Shown here piece by piece: positions 17,912 through 27,365 of a stretch of 58,374 nt of DNA. The DNA is taken from contig JAJDTR010000108.1 of the NCBI GenBank assembly GCA_022827055.1, forward strand, positions 1-58,374, read 5' to 3'. The number at the start of each line of letters is the position of its first letter. Within the stretch, counting starts at the first letter, position 1. The stretch is from Candidatus Poribacteria bacterium. Its GTDB lineage: Bacteria; Poribacteria; WGA-4E; JAJDTR01. A program made the position numbers and the translations under genes. The notes under the pieces are model-generated. The model had not been told where the DNA came from. It searched no databases and saw only the letters and a list, made by a program, of their open reading frames with translations.

Positions 17912-18469
17912 CAAACTTCCTATGTCATACAACCATGACAACATCCTGCAACAATATCCACTAGACTTGTGCTTTTAACAGGTTACTCCAACAAGATGCC
18001 AACGACGGTGCCGCTGGCAAGAGTTGACGCTTCTCGGTAACAGGCAGGTCGCTAGCTACGGCGTTTCTCGGCGGCAGGGCTTAGAGATAGCGGAAAATCA
18101 ATCCGGAGCAAGTTAGGCAAGAATCAGATCCTTCACGCACATCCCTAACCCATAGTTTAACCCTCCTTAAACAATACGTCAACACAAAGGATTGCATGGA
18201 AGAACCCTAATCGAGGAAATCTCCAACCTGCGGGGAAGCAATCGCAATGTTTTTTTCCCCAACACAATTCGTTGAACGTGCTATAATCAAAATTATTGGG
18301 CGACGACTGCCTTCACATATTATGGACCACGTTTTTTCTCGCAGCCTCGGTTTATGTCGCCTTTTTAGCAACGATGAAATTTCATCTATTGCGACCCTCA
18401 AATTAAATCTCGGATGTGCCGTTCAATACATCCTCACCCAAGAAACTCTATCACGAAGGAGCATTGAAA
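17912..18469. other. Divergent spacer between the GH32-like gene and the FG-GAP gene
   Basis: No gene or clear palindrome was found. An extended -10 element TGCTATAAT (hexamer at 18282-18287) on the plus strand could serve the FG-GAP gene starting at 18470, but no good -35 hexamer precedes it. The minus-strand promoter for the GH32-like gene should be near 17920-18000 and was not identified. Confidence 0.35.
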
Positions 18470-18976
18470 ATGAGATTCTTGAGAATACTTTCTATTTGCT
18501 TATTGCTCGGATTTGGGCAACTATCCGCGACTCTCGCGGAGTCCAAGCTAATATCTAGCGATCCGAACATGGATGATCGGTTTGGCTGGTCGGTAGACAT
18601 CAGCGGGCATACGATAATCGTTGGCGCCCCTAAAAACAGCGAGAATAACCTTATCGAGCACGGATCGGCGTATATCTTTGGGCTCAAGAGAGAGGGAAAT
18701 AAGGACAACTGGGAACAGTTAGTAGTACTCGATCCCAAGGAGGCCGGACGTCGCAACGATAACTTCGGTTACTCTGTGGCAATCGATGGCGACTATGCAG
18801 CAGCCGGATCCCCCGGAATTAACAGTTCCACCGGTGCCGTGTATACCTACAAGCGCACCGGAGGTGTTTGGAAGCAACAGCAGAAACTCATTCCCGCCGA
18901 CGCAGAAAAGAGGGACAATTTCGGATATTCCGTTGATATGCTAGGAGAGCATCTTAATCATTGGCGCTTACCTTGA
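18470..18976 (+). CDS. FG-GAP repeat surface protein, N-terminal fragment before a frameshift
   Basis: The gene begins with a signal peptide (MRFLRILSICLLLGFGQLSA) and continues with FG-GAP_2 type propeller repeats: DRFGWSVDISGHTIIVGAP, DNFGYSVAIDGDYAAAGSP, DNFGYSVDM. AAGGAG lies about 8 bases before the ATG at 18470, so this start is preferred to the ATG at 18416. At 18956-18957 an extra A (CATCTTAATCATT instead of CATCTTATCATT) shifts the frame, giving the false tail NHWRLP and a stop. The remaining repeats and the sorting region follow in the next frame (18957-20111). It is a predicted extracellular propeller, probably adhesive or polymer-binding. Confidence 0.8.
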   Translation: MRFLRILSICLLLGFGQLSATLAESKLISSDPNMDDRFGWSVDISGHTIIVGAPKNSENNLIEHGSAYIFGLKREGNKDNWEQLVVLDPKEAGRRNDNFGYSVAIDGDYAAAGSPGINSSTGAVYTYKRTGGVWKQQQKLIPADAEKRDNFGYSVDMLGEHLNHWRLP

Positions 18977-20111
18977 CGATAGCAAAGCAGGATCCGTCTA
19001 TATTTTCAATCGCAACGGGGATAGATGGCGACAGCAGGCAAAGTTGACCGGCAACGACACTGCCAAAGGCGACAATTTTGGCGACGCGGTTGCCCTCGGC
19101 GGCAACGAGAACGGCGTCGACTTCGCCATTGTCGGGGCGCCTAACAACACGCACAACGGGAAAAATTCCGGCGCCGCATATATCTTTGTACACGACAGAG
19201 GAAAATGGACCGAAGAAGCCAAATTAGTACCCACAGATGCTCAAACCTCCGACTTCATCGGAGATTCGGTTTCCATTAGTGGACACCGTGGCATAAAGCG
19301 TTACGCCCTCGTCGGAGCGCCGCATTTGGACTTGGCGCAGGACGTGGAGGGAAGGAACAGCGCCGCCTACATCTTCTCAAGCGATGGAGGCGCGTGGACC
19401 GAGGAAGCCAAGCTAAAGGCTAAGGATCCAGAGAAGGCGGACGGCTTTGGATCAGGCGTGTCAATCAACCGTAATATCGCGCTAGTCGGCGTTCCGCGTC
19501 ACGGTGAAGGAGCTATTCTCGACGGTGAACTCAATGCGGGAATTGTCTATCCCTATCTTCGGGAAGGCGATGGCTGGACTAGGCAACAAGCGCGGGCAAC
19601 CACGGTAGCTCCGGACTTTCCGGAACAGAGTTTCGGAAATGCAGTAATAGCCACGCAGGAGTTTATTGTCATTGCTGCGTACGGCTTGGGAAAGGGGAAC
19701 CCCGGTCGCGGCGATCCGAATGGCGGTGCTGTGTACATCTACGACACCCAAAGGGAGTGGAAGCTGCCCTACGCCGTTGAATCGTCTGTACTAAGGGCGG
19801 CAACGCTGGGCGGAATAAAGCGAACGGCGCTATTCCAGAATTTTCCGAATCCATTTAATCCGGAGACCTGGCTACCGTATCAATTGGGGCGCAAGTCAAA
19901 TGTGACTCTCCGCATCGACAACACGCGGGGGCAACTTGTGCGTCGGCTAGATGTCGGGCTTCAGCCAGCGGGCAGTTATCAGAACAAAGAAACCGCTGCC
20001 TATTGGGATGGTCAGGATCAGTTGGGGCAGCCCGTCTCCAGCGGTCTCTACTTCTACACACTAACTGCAGGCACGTCTCAAATCACGCGCCGAATGTTAA
20101 TCTTGAAGTAG
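18957..20111 (+). pseudogene. FG-GAP repeat surface protein, C-terminal part with sorting region
   Basis: In the second frame the protein resumes as IIGAYLDDSKAGSVYIF and continues with more FG-GAP repeats (DNFGDAVALGGN, FAIVGAPNNTHNG, SDFIGDSVSISGH, DGFGSGVSINRNIALVGVP). The last 100 residues form a FlgD-Ig-like or type IX-like C-terminal domain with LFQNFPNPFNPETWLPYQL, AYWDGQDQLGQPVSSGLYFY and TRRMLILK. This tail is a hallmark of exported proteins in Poribacteria and relatives. With no start of its own (the first usable codon is a TTG at 19044), it is expressed only if the frameshift at 18956 is an error or is bypassed. Confidence 0.75.
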
Positions 20112-20139
20112 ATTTTTGAGAGATTTGAAGATGAGCAAA

Positions 20140-20171
20140 GGCAGGGCATCCGCGGGTGCCCTGCCTTTTTT
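20140..20171 (+). terminator. Rho-independent terminator after the FG-GAP gene
   Basis: A perfect 9-bp G+C-rich stem (GGCAGGGCA at 20140-20148, TGCCCTGCC at 20157-20165) with an 8-base loop is followed by six T (20166-20171). It starts 28 bases after the stop codon at 20111. Confidence 0.9.
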
Positions 20172-20283
20172 GCGATCACTAAACGGAAGCGCTCTATATG
20201 ATTTGGGCCGACTTTTGTCAGGCAATTGGTATTCCGCTGCCCTATGGCGAAAATCGTTCCCTACTACCATTGCCTATTTTGGC

Positions 20284-20312
20284 TTGACATTCCAAATAGT
20301 CAACAGTAATAT
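20284..20312 (+). promoter_or_regulatory. Sigma-70 type promoter for accD
   Basis: TTGACA at 20284-20289, a 17-base spacer and TAATAT at 20307-20312 (overlapping TATAAT at 20310). It lies 51 bases before the accD start and just after the terminator of the preceding gene. Confidence 0.65.
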
Positions 20313-20363
20313 AATTTTCCCCGCGAACAGGAATCACATTTACAACATGAAGAAGGAGCGAGG

Positions 20364-21143
20364 ATGGCGGCGACCATGGAATCGGTTTCCTGTCGCAAAT
20401 GCGACGCACAACTTGCCAAACAGGAGTTTATCGAGAAGAATCACAGAGTCTGCCCTGAATGCAATCATCATCACTTCATGAGCGCATTTGAACGCCTTGA
20501 ACTGTTGGTTGACGACGGCAGCTTCGAATCGCACGATGACGGGCTATATTCACTCGATCCACTAGAATTTCCAGACTACGTAGAGAAACTGGAAAGAGAC
20601 GCCGCCAAAACCGGACTAAAGTCGGAACTACTCGCCGGGATTGCGAAAGTCGGAGGACATCCGGTGGCTATCGCAATCGGAGATGTGGGATTCATTGGTG
20701 GAACATGCGGATCCGTTATGGGTGAAAAGGTGACGCGCTGTATCGAACGGGCAACCGAACAAGAACTGCCCCTGATTATCGTCTCCGTAAGCGGCGGCAT
20801 GCGAATGCAGGAGGGGACGCTCGCTCTGATGCAGATGGCGAAAACAGCAGCGACATGCGTGAAGCATTCCGAAGCCGGACTCTTCTTCATTTCCGTTTTA
20901 ACCGATCCGACATTCGGAGGCGCAACCGCAAGTTTCAGTTCGCTCGGGCATGTCATTGTCGCTGAACCGGGCGCGCGCATCGGATTCGCGGGACCTCTGG
21001 CGATTGCGAGCATTCGCGAAAAGTTGCCGGATAACTTTCAAACGGCCGAATTCTTGCTTGAACACGGATTGTTGGATCGGATTGTGCACCGCAGTGAAAT
21101 GCGATCGCTTCTGATAAATCTCTTGGAATTCAGCGCGCCGTAA
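20364..21143 (+). CDS. accD: Acetyl-CoA carboxylase carboxyltransferase subunit beta
   Basis: The beta subunit of the carboxyltransferase that moves the carboxyl group from biotin to acetyl-CoA, the first step of fatty acid synthesis; it acts in the cytoplasm with AccA. The N-terminal zinc ribbon has Cys10, Cys13, Cys30 and Cys33 (CRKC...CPECN). Family words follow: FMSAFERLELLVDDGSF, VSVSGGMRMQEGTLALMQMAK, LTDPTFGGATASFSSLGHV, AEPGARIGFAGP and the closing LLEHGLLDRIVHR. The length of 259 residues is slightly short for the family. AAGGAG stands 5 bases before the ATG. A strong promoter lies upstream. Neither accA nor folC is adjacent; topA follows after 98 bases. Confidence 0.95.
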   Translation: MAATMESVSCRKCDAQLAKQEFIEKNHRVCPECNHHHFMSAFERLELLVDDGSFESHDDGLYSLDPLEFPDYVEKLERDAAKTGLKSELLAGIAKVGGHPVAIAIGDVGFIGGTCGSVMGEKVTRCIERATEQELPLIIVSVSGGMRMQEGTLALMQMAKTAATCVKHSEAGLFFISVLTDPTFGGATASFSSLGHVIVAEPGARIGFAGPLAIASIREKLPDNFQTAEFLLEHGLLDRIVHRSEMRSLLINLLEFSAP

Positions 21144-21241
21144 GTCCAACAGATTTAAAATTCGACGGTTACGCACCATGCACCAGAATCATCACCGCAT
21201 TTTTATCTTGTAAACATCGCAATCATAGTGGAGATTGAATT

Positions 21242-23533
21242 ATGCCCAAATCACTAATCGTTGTAGAATCGCCTGCGAAGGCAAAGACGATTAACAAATT
21301 CCTCGGTAAAGATTTTGTTGTGAAAGCCTCAATGGGGCACGTTCGCGACCTGCCTTCCAAAGAGTTGGGAGTAGATGTCGACAATGAGTTTGCACCCAAA
21401 TATACGCTCATCCGCGGCAAGGGTAAAGTTATAAAGGAACTTCAGGCGGCAGCCGAAAAAGTTGATTCTATTTACCTCGCAGCCGATCCCGATCGAGAGG
21501 GTGAAGCCATCTGCTGGCATCTCGAGCAAGAATTGAAGAAGACGAAGAAACCCGTCTTTCGCATTACGTACAACGAAATCACAAGGGGAGCAATTCAGGC
21601 GGCTGTCGATAATCCTTCGGGGATCAATCAATCCCTTTTTGACGCACAACAGACGCGGCGGATTCTGGATCGACTGGTCGGCTACCAGATAAGCCCGATC
21701 CTGTGGCAGAACGTAAAGCCGGGGCTAAGCGCCGGTCGTGTGCAATCCGTTGCGGTACGCCTAATCTGCGAGCGGGAAGCGGAGATTGACGCCTTCGAAG
21801 CGAAGGAGTATTGGACAATCACGGCAACGCTTAAAGGTAATGAACCTTCCCCGTTCGATGCAAAACTGTTCCGGATCGGTTCGGAGAAAGCCGCGATTAG
21901 TACGTACGGATTCACCATTGACGAATCGCGAGCGACCGAGATCGTCGATGAGGCAAAGACAGAAAACTTTGTTGTAAAAGACATCCAGAAACGCGAACGC
22001 AAACGCCGGCCGGTACCGCCGTTCATTACCAGCACCTTACAACAGGAAGCCGCGCGAAAACTAAGATTTACGGCGAGGCGCACGATGTCGATTGCCCAGC
22101 AACTCTATGAAGGCTTGGACGTTGGCTCTCAAGGCTCCATCGGTCTAATCACCTACATGCGCACGGATTCGACGCGCGTTGCCAATGAGGCGCTAAATGA
22201 GGCGCGCGGATACATTCAGAAGACCTACGGCTCGGATTATCTGCCGTCACAGGCGATTCACTATAGGGGCAGAAGTTCTGCTCAGGATGCGCACGAAGCA
22301 ATACGCCCCACATCCGCCGGACGAACTCCCGAATCACTGCGGTCGCACCTTAGTTCCGACCAATACCGCCTCTACGATCTGATCTGGAAACGATTCATCG
22401 CCAGCCAGATGAACCCGGCAATTCTGGATCAGACAACCATAGATGTTTCAGCCGGCGGCTATCTGTTTCGAGCGACCGGCTCTGTTATCAAGTTCAGAGG
22501 GTTCATGGCTGTTTACATGGAGAGCAGCGATGAGGTGCCGATACAGAACAGAGGGGAAAGCGACGAAGACGCTATTCTGCCGACGGTCGAGGTGGGTCAA
22601 GTGCTAAATTTGCTTAAGTTGGATCCCAAACAGCATTTCACGCAGCCTCCGCCCCGCTACACCGAGGCTACGCTGGTCAAAGAACTTGAAGCAAAGGAGA
22701 TTGGCCGTCCCAGCACTTATGCGGCGATTATCTCCACCATTCAGGACCGCGAGTATGTCGTCAAGGAAAAGGGCAGTTTTTTGTCGACCGATATAGGCAA
22801 GCTCGTAAACGAGTTATTGATTAAGGGGTTCCCCAATATCCTTGAGGTTCAGTTCACGGCAAAATTGGAAGAACAGCTTGACACCATTGCCGATGGGAAA
22901 GTGGACTGGGTTAAAGTCCTGAGAGATTTTTATCAACCGTTTCATCTGGCTTTGGAAGCGGCTCCCGACAAGATGTACAAGGCTCGCAAAGACATGGAGG
23001 AGGAGTCGGATCAGATTTGCGACAAGTGCGGGAGTAAAATGATTGTAAAATGGGGCAGATACAGCCGCTTTCTCGGTTGCTCCAGCTTTCCCGAATGCAG
23101 GAATACCAAATCTTTGGACGCTGAATCGGAGAAACCTGCCGAGCCGGAGGAAACGGATGAGGTTTGCGATAAATGCGGCGAGCCGATGGTTATCAAGACC
23201 AGCCGCGCCGGCGGTAAATTCCTGTCGTGCACGGGATACCCGAAATGCAAGAACGCGAAGCCCATTAACATTGGAATCGACTGTCCGGAACCGGGTTGCG
23301 GCGGATATCTCGGCGAACGCCGCAGTCGCCGCGGCAAGCCATTTTACGGTTGCAGCAATTACCCCGATTGTAACTTCGCCGTCTGGGACAAACCGCTACC
23401 AGAGAAATGCCCGCAATGCGACGCACCGTTCATACTTGAGAAGACCACGAAAGCCAAGGGAAAGCACCTCGCCTGCTACGACGAAGCGTGCGGCTACACC
23501 CAACTACTGGACGATCCGGAGTCCGGTGAATAA
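21242..23533 (+). CDS. topA: DNA topoisomerase I
   Basis: Type IA topoisomerase that relaxes negative supercoils by single-strand passage. The TOPRIM domain opens with SLIVVESPAKAKTINKFLG and has DPDREGEA. The active-site region is SIGLITYMRTDSTRVA, with Tyr305 as the nucleophile. The C-terminal 170 residues (from about 593) hold four Cys-rich zinc ribbons: CDKCGSKM, CDKCGEPM, CPEPGCGGY and CPQCDAPF, each followed by a CxxxPxC-like or CYDEAC half. The length of 763 residues is normal. GGAG lies 8 bases before the ATG. The gene stands between accD and a PolX-like gene, all on the same strand. Confidence 0.97.
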   Translation: MPKSLIVVESPAKAKTINKFLGKDFVVKASMGHVRDLPSKELGVDVDNEFAPKYTLIRGKGKVIKELQAAAEKVDSIYLAADPDREGEAICWHLEQELKKTKKPVFRITYNEITRGAIQAAVDNPSGINQSLFDAQQTRRILDRLVGYQISPILWQNVKPGLSAGRVQSVAVRLICEREAEIDAFEAKEYWTITATLKGNEPSPFDAKLFRIGSEKAAISTYGFTIDESRATEIVDEAKTENFVVKDIQKRERKRRPVPPFITSTLQQEAARKLRFTARRTMSIAQQLYEGLDVGSQGSIGLITYMRTDSTRVANEALNEARGYIQKTYGSDYLPSQAIHYRGRSSAQDAHEAIRPTSAGRTPESLRSHLSSDQYRLYDLIWKRFIASQMNPAILDQTTIDVSAGGYLFRATGSVIKFRGFMAVYMESSDEVPIQNRGESDEDAILPTVEVGQVLNLLKLDPKQHFTQPPPRYTEATLVKELEAKEIGRPSTYAAIISTIQDREYVVKEKGSFLSTDIGKLVNELLIKGFPNILEVQFTAKLEEQLDTIADGKVDWVKVLRDFYQPFHLALEAAPDKMYKARKDMEEESDQICDKCGSKMIVKWGRYSRFLGCSSFPECRNTKSLDAESEKPAEPEETDEVCDKCGEPMVIKTSRAGGKFLSCTGYPKCKNAKPINIGIDCPEPGCGGYLGERRSRRGKPFYGCSNYPDCNFAVWDKPLPEKCPQCDAPFILEKTTKAKGKHLACYDEACGYTQLLDDPESGE

Positions 23534-23600
23534 AGACTCATGAACAGTATTTCACGTTGTGCTTGATGTCGGAAGAAGCGATTGAATTAATTAGAACGAA

Positions 23601-23626
23601 ACCGAGTTTCTTCTTGGAAACTCGGT
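23601..23626. repeat. Perfect 10-bp stem hairpin between topA and the PolX-like gene
   Basis: ACCGAGTTTC at 23601-23610 pairs exactly with GAAACTCGGT at 23617-23626 around a 6-base loop. No T-run follows, so it is not a standard terminator. Similar ACTCGGTTTC words occur near 33430 and 42820, which suggests a repeat family. Confidence 0.6.
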
Positions 23627-23656
23627 ATAACACAGGTACTCAAAATCGGTATACAC

Positions 23657-25381
23657 GTGACAAACGACGAAATCGGCACCGTATTCCTCAATATCGGACA
23701 TCTCCTCCAGATTCAGGGAGAGGACTCCTTCCGCGCAAGAATCTACGAGCGCGCGGCGGATACGATTGATAACCTTGACGTCGACCTCGGACAACTGGCA
23801 GAGGAGGGCAGGCTTCAGTCAATTCCCGGCATCGGCAAAGCCATTGAGGGAAAGATTGTCGAAATGCTGGAGACCGGGCAGTGCCGCTTCTATGAAAACC
23901 TGATTACGGAAATGGGAGAGGAAGTGCTCGACCTGCTGAGAATTCGGGGTGTAGGCGTAAAAACGGCAGCGAGGTTTTACAACGAACTCGGCGTTAGAAA
24001 TCTTCAAGATTTTCGGGCGGTGATTGACGGCGGCAGATTCAAGCTGCTAAAGGGAATCGGTTCAAAGACCATTGATCGGATTGATGAGGGTTTGCGGTTC
24101 CTCGAGGCTCTGGACCGGATGCGTCCGCTGTGGCGTATCTTGCCGATTGCCCGGGCAATTATTCAGATATTGAGGGATGCGCCAGAGATTGAGAGAGCGG
24201 ATTTTACCGGTGAGATGCGGCGGCACGAAGAGATGCTTCATCGACTTGAACTAGCAGTTGAGTGTACGTCCCCTGCGACAATTGTCGATGCGCTTTCCAA
24301 GGTTGGGGGTGTAAAGGAATTTGAGACTATAGAAAGCACGATCTCCGGGGGACAGTGTGTTGCAGCATCCGTTGATAACGGGTTCCCGCTGCGCGTCTAC
24401 GCGTTCGACAGCGAAGCATACGAAGCAGGGATGCTGATAACGACCGCTGCCGCCGAACACCTAGCCGCACTCAATGGGGTCGCTGAAACGCGCAGCCTGG
24501 AGAAGAGCGAAGGGCGTTTGCCGGATTGGATGAGGGGCAAAACGGAGTCTTCAATCTATGATGCGGCCGCTTTGCCCTTTATCCCTCCGGAATTGCGGCG
24601 AAGCGGAGACTCGATTGAGGCGGCTGCCGCCGGGACGCTGCCAACCCTGATTGAATTGAGCGATATTCGCGGAGATTTGCACATGCACACCGAGTGGAGT
24701 GACGGCAGGCACTCGATACGCGAAATGGTGGAAGCCGCGAAAGCATGCGGCCATGACTATATTGCCATCACCGATCATTCCGTGTCGTCACGCGTGGCAA
24801 ACGGATTAACCGCCGAACGGCTGCTGGCGCACATGAACGAGGTTCGAAGCATAAACGAAGAGGTGAGCGGCATCGAGGTTCTCGCGGGTTCCGAAGTAGA
24901 CATCTTAAACGATGGAAGCCTCGACTTTACAGACGATGTACTGGCGCAACTCGATATCGTTGTCGCTAGCGTGCACGCCGGATTTAACATGAGCGAAGCG
25001 GACATGACGAAGCGCATGATTCGCACAATCGAGAGCCCCCATGTCAACATCATCGGACACCCAACAGGTCGATTGCTTGGTCGACGTCCCGGATACGCAT
25101 TGAACCTTGACGCGGTGATCCAAGCCGCAGCCGAACACGGTGTCGTTTTGGAAATCAACGCTTCGACAAACCGACTGGACTTGGAGCCGGACATGGCAAG
25201 AAAAGCAAACGAGGCTGGCGTCCTATTGACGATAAACACCGATGCGCACGCGGTTCCCCAGCTTCAACAAACCCACTTTGGCATCAACGTTGCGCGGCGC
25301 GCATGGCTGACGAAAGACGCGGTTATCAACACCTATTCACTGGAGAAGCTGTGCGATCTGTTGCAAGCCCGAAATGCGTGA
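23657..25381 (+). CDS. PolX-like protein: helix-hairpin-helix, degenerate polymerase, PHP domain
   Basis: Has the layout of bacterial family X DNA polymerase with a C-terminal PHP phosphoesterase. The N-terminal 8-kDa and HhH part shows LQSIPGIGKAIEGKI and LLRIRGVGVKTA. In the palm (183-201) the expected GS-x-RRG...GDIDIL reads TGEMRRHEEMLHRLELAVE, so the two catalytic Asp are Arg and Glu; the third (RVDLRVV in the family) reads FPLRVY. All three metal ligands are thus lost. The PHP domain looks intact: DLHMHTEWSDG (His342, His344), AITDHS, GSEVDI, VASVH, IGHPTGR and NTDAHA. A repair nuclease role without polymerisation is inferred. The start is GTG with a weak ribosome site. Confidence 0.88.
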   Translation: MTNDEIGTVFLNIGHLLQIQGEDSFRARIYERAADTIDNLDVDLGQLAEEGRLQSIPGIGKAIEGKIVEMLETGQCRFYENLITEMGEEVLDLLRIRGVGVKTAARFYNELGVRNLQDFRAVIDGGRFKLLKGIGSKTIDRIDEGLRFLEALDRMRPLWRILPIARAIIQILRDAPEIERADFTGEMRRHEEMLHRLELAVECTSPATIVDALSKVGGVKEFETIESTISGGQCVAASVDNGFPLRVYAFDSEAYEAGMLITTAAAEHLAALNGVAETRSLEKSEGRLPDWMRGKTESSIYDAAALPFIPPELRRSGDSIEAAAAGTLPTLIELSDIRGDLHMHTEWSDGRHSIREMVEAAKACGHDYIAITDHSVSSRVANGLTAERLLAHMNEVRSINEEVSGIEVLAGSEVDILNDGSLDFTDDVLAQLDIVVASVHAGFNMSEADMTKRMIRTIESPHVNIIGHPTGRLLGRRPGYALNLDAVIQAAAEHGVVLEINASTNRLDLEPDMARKANEAGVLLTINTDAHAVPQLQQTHFGINVARRAWLTKDAVINTYSLEKLCDLLQARNA

Positions 25382-25404
25382 AACTCTTTTCGACGGAAGC
25401 ACCC

Positions 25405-27237
25405 ATGAAGATCCAGATAGACGACCAAATCCACGATATTGATGAAGAAACTTTTCGCCTCTGGTTGCGGGTTGGATCTATTCCTGTCGGAACTTTCATT
25501 CAGTCAGATACGCTTACGGGCGGCAGATGGACGCCGATTCACGAACTGGACTGGTCTAACGAGCAAGACCGGACGCAAGCAACCGACGAGTCGCATCCAT
25601 TTAGACGCGAGTTTGAAAAGGAGAAACAGTTTCTTTCCTATCAACGGCGGCTGCCGATTGTTACCCTTGTTCTAATTAGCCTGAATACGATTATATTTAT
25701 CCTGCTCGACCAATTTGTCGGCCGCTCACAGGACGTAGCGAACCTTATCCGGTTTGGAGCATATTCCTACCCCCTGATCGTCCAGAATGGGGAATACTGG
25801 CGCCTGATTACGAACACCTTCCTGCACATCGGGAGTTTTCATTTCCTTCTTAACATGGGTATCCTATTCATTTTGGGGAACCTGCTTGAAGGGTTGTACG
25901 GAAGGTCACGTTTTATCATTCTCTATCTGATTTCGGCGATCGGAGGCAGTTTGGCGAGCCTGATCTTCGTGCGAGCCGCCATTGGCGCGGGTGCGTCCGG
26001 CGCGATTTTCGGTCTCATGGGCGTCGTCGTTGCGCTCGGATTGCAGCATAGAGACCGCTTACCGCTGCGACGAGGACGAGTCTTTGGACTGCGTTTACTG
26101 CCGTTTATTGTGCTCGATGTCGTACTCGGTTTCATCATTCCTCACATCAACATCGCCGCCCATCTTGGAGGACTGCTGGTCGGATTCGGCGTGGGCTTGG
26201 TGCTGCCGCCGGCAATTTACGCCGATGGCGAGCGCGAGAGCTACGGCGTAAAAGCCGCCGCAGCCGTATTTGTCGGCTTGACGGTGCTGAGCGGCGCAGT
26301 GACGATACAGCGGTATTTTGACCGCACCGGAATCGCGGAAAGGCGTGCCAATGACGGCATTCGCGCTACGACTCCTTCCGCCGAGCTATCCGAGTACATT
26401 GACCGTATCGAAGAGACGGTCCGCAGCCGCGGTTACACACGAGAGTTGTACGGTCTTCTTGAAAGGATGTATTGGGATGCGCTGCGCACCGATTCGGAGA
26501 ACCCAGATTGGGTTCGAAACCTTCAGGAGTTTTATGAGCGAGCGCTACTTGAGGAGCCCAACGATTCCAATTGGAATGAGGGCTTCGTAAGATTATATCT
26601 TTATCAAGTCGAAGTTGTGAGAGAGAGGAACGAAACGGAATACCTCTCGGACTACATTGGACGATGCGTGAAGGTCAAACGCAAGAAAGGTTATCACGAA
26701 AACCTCTATCGGAATCTGGAGTTTTTCTACTCACGCGGAAAGGAACTGAATCCCGATCAGATCTCCGGTTGGAATGACGACCTTGAAAAACTTTACCGCG
26801 AAGCCATTACCGGCGATCCAGAGTACGCGAACTGGTACAATAACCTCGCGTGGCTTTATGTTGAACAGAAGAGCAATTCGGAGCGGGCGGTTGAATTGGC
26901 GCGCCAAGCGGTCAAGCCCGATGCCAAGAACCCGACAATGCTGGACACCCTCGCGTGGGCGTACCTGCAAAACGCTCAATACCGTAAATCGCTGAGAACC
27001 TTTGAGCAGGTGCTTGCTATCCGTTCCGATACCAACGAAGATATGCGTGCGAGAGAGAGTAGCTGGGACGGGGTAAGCGAGTGGGTAAGAGCCGAAGTCT
27101 CGCCATCAGATTCGGCGGAACATGCCCAGGAGTTCGAAAAATTTTACGCCTATATGTCACGCCAATTCACGAATCGTCCTGCGGAACAGGCAAAGCTGGA
27201 TGTCGCTTTCGAACAGTTTCAGGCGAATCACTATTAG
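25405..27237 (+). CDS. Rhomboid intramembrane protease with TPR-like C-terminal region, 610 aa
   Basis: After a short N-terminal domain (MKIQIDDQIHDIDEETFRLW) that resembles a GYF_2-type cytoplasmic module, a six-segment rhomboid core follows: GEYWRLITNTFLHIGSFHFLLN, then the catalytic serine motif GASGAIFGLMG and the partner histidine in INIAAHLGG. The enzyme cleaves membrane proteins within the bilayer. From about residue 320 the protein is soluble and helical, with TPR-like units (YANWYNNLAWLYVEQKSNSE, TMLDTLAWAYLQNAQYRKS) that may recruit substrate or partners. GGAAG lies 5 bases before the ATG at 25405, which starts 24 bases after the preceding stop; this start is preferred to the overlapping upstream frame. 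Confidence 0.9.
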   Translation: MKIQIDDQIHDIDEETFRLWLRVGSIPVGTFIQSDTLTGGRWTPIHELDWSNEQDRTQATDESHPFRREFEKEKQFLSYQRRLPIVTLVLISLNTIIFILLDQFVGRSQDVANLIRFGAYSYPLIVQNGEYWRLITNTFLHIGSFHFLLNMGILFILGNLLEGLYGRSRFIILYLISAIGGSLASLIFVRAAIGAGASGAIFGLMGVVVALGLQHRDRLPLRRGRVFGLRLLPFIVLDVVLGFIIPHINIAAHLGGLLVGFGVGLVLPPAIYADGERESYGVKAAAAVFVGLTVLSGAVTIQRYFDRTGIAERRANDGIRATTPSAELSEYIDRIEETVRSRGYTRELYGLLERMYWDALRTDSENPDWVRNLQEFYERALLEEPNDSNWNEGFVRLYLYQVEVVRERNETEYLSDYIGRCVKVKRKKGYHENLYRNLEFFYSRGKELNPDQISGWNDDLEKLYREAITGDPEYANWYNNLAWLYVEQKSNSERAVELARQAVKPDAKNPTMLDTLAWAYLQNAQYRKSLRTFEQVLAIRSDTNEDMRARESSWDGVSEWVRAEVSPSDSAEHAQEFEKFYAYMSRQFTNRPAEQAKLDVAFEQFQANHY

Positions 27238-27314
27238 TTCAAATCTCGCACACTTCCGCCTGCCGTCGCCCAGCCGTGCTGACGAAGACCGTTATCCCCC
27301 GCCGAATTCTCGGT

Positions 27315-27343
27315 TTGCATCTCAAAATGTCCTATGGTATCCT
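27315..27343 (+). promoter_or_regulatory. Possible promoter of the mntA-hepT locus
   Basis: TTGCAT at 27315-27320, a 17-base spacer and TATCCT at 27338-27343, 23 bases before the start at 27366. It is a moderate match to the sigma-70 consensus. Confidence 0.4.
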
Positions 27344-27365
27344 GTGAATGCAGGAGGTTCCAGAC

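Noticed and set aside
23601..23626. Terminator of topA
   Set aside because: The hairpin is perfect but has no T-run, and similar words recur in other spacers, so it is listed as a repeat.
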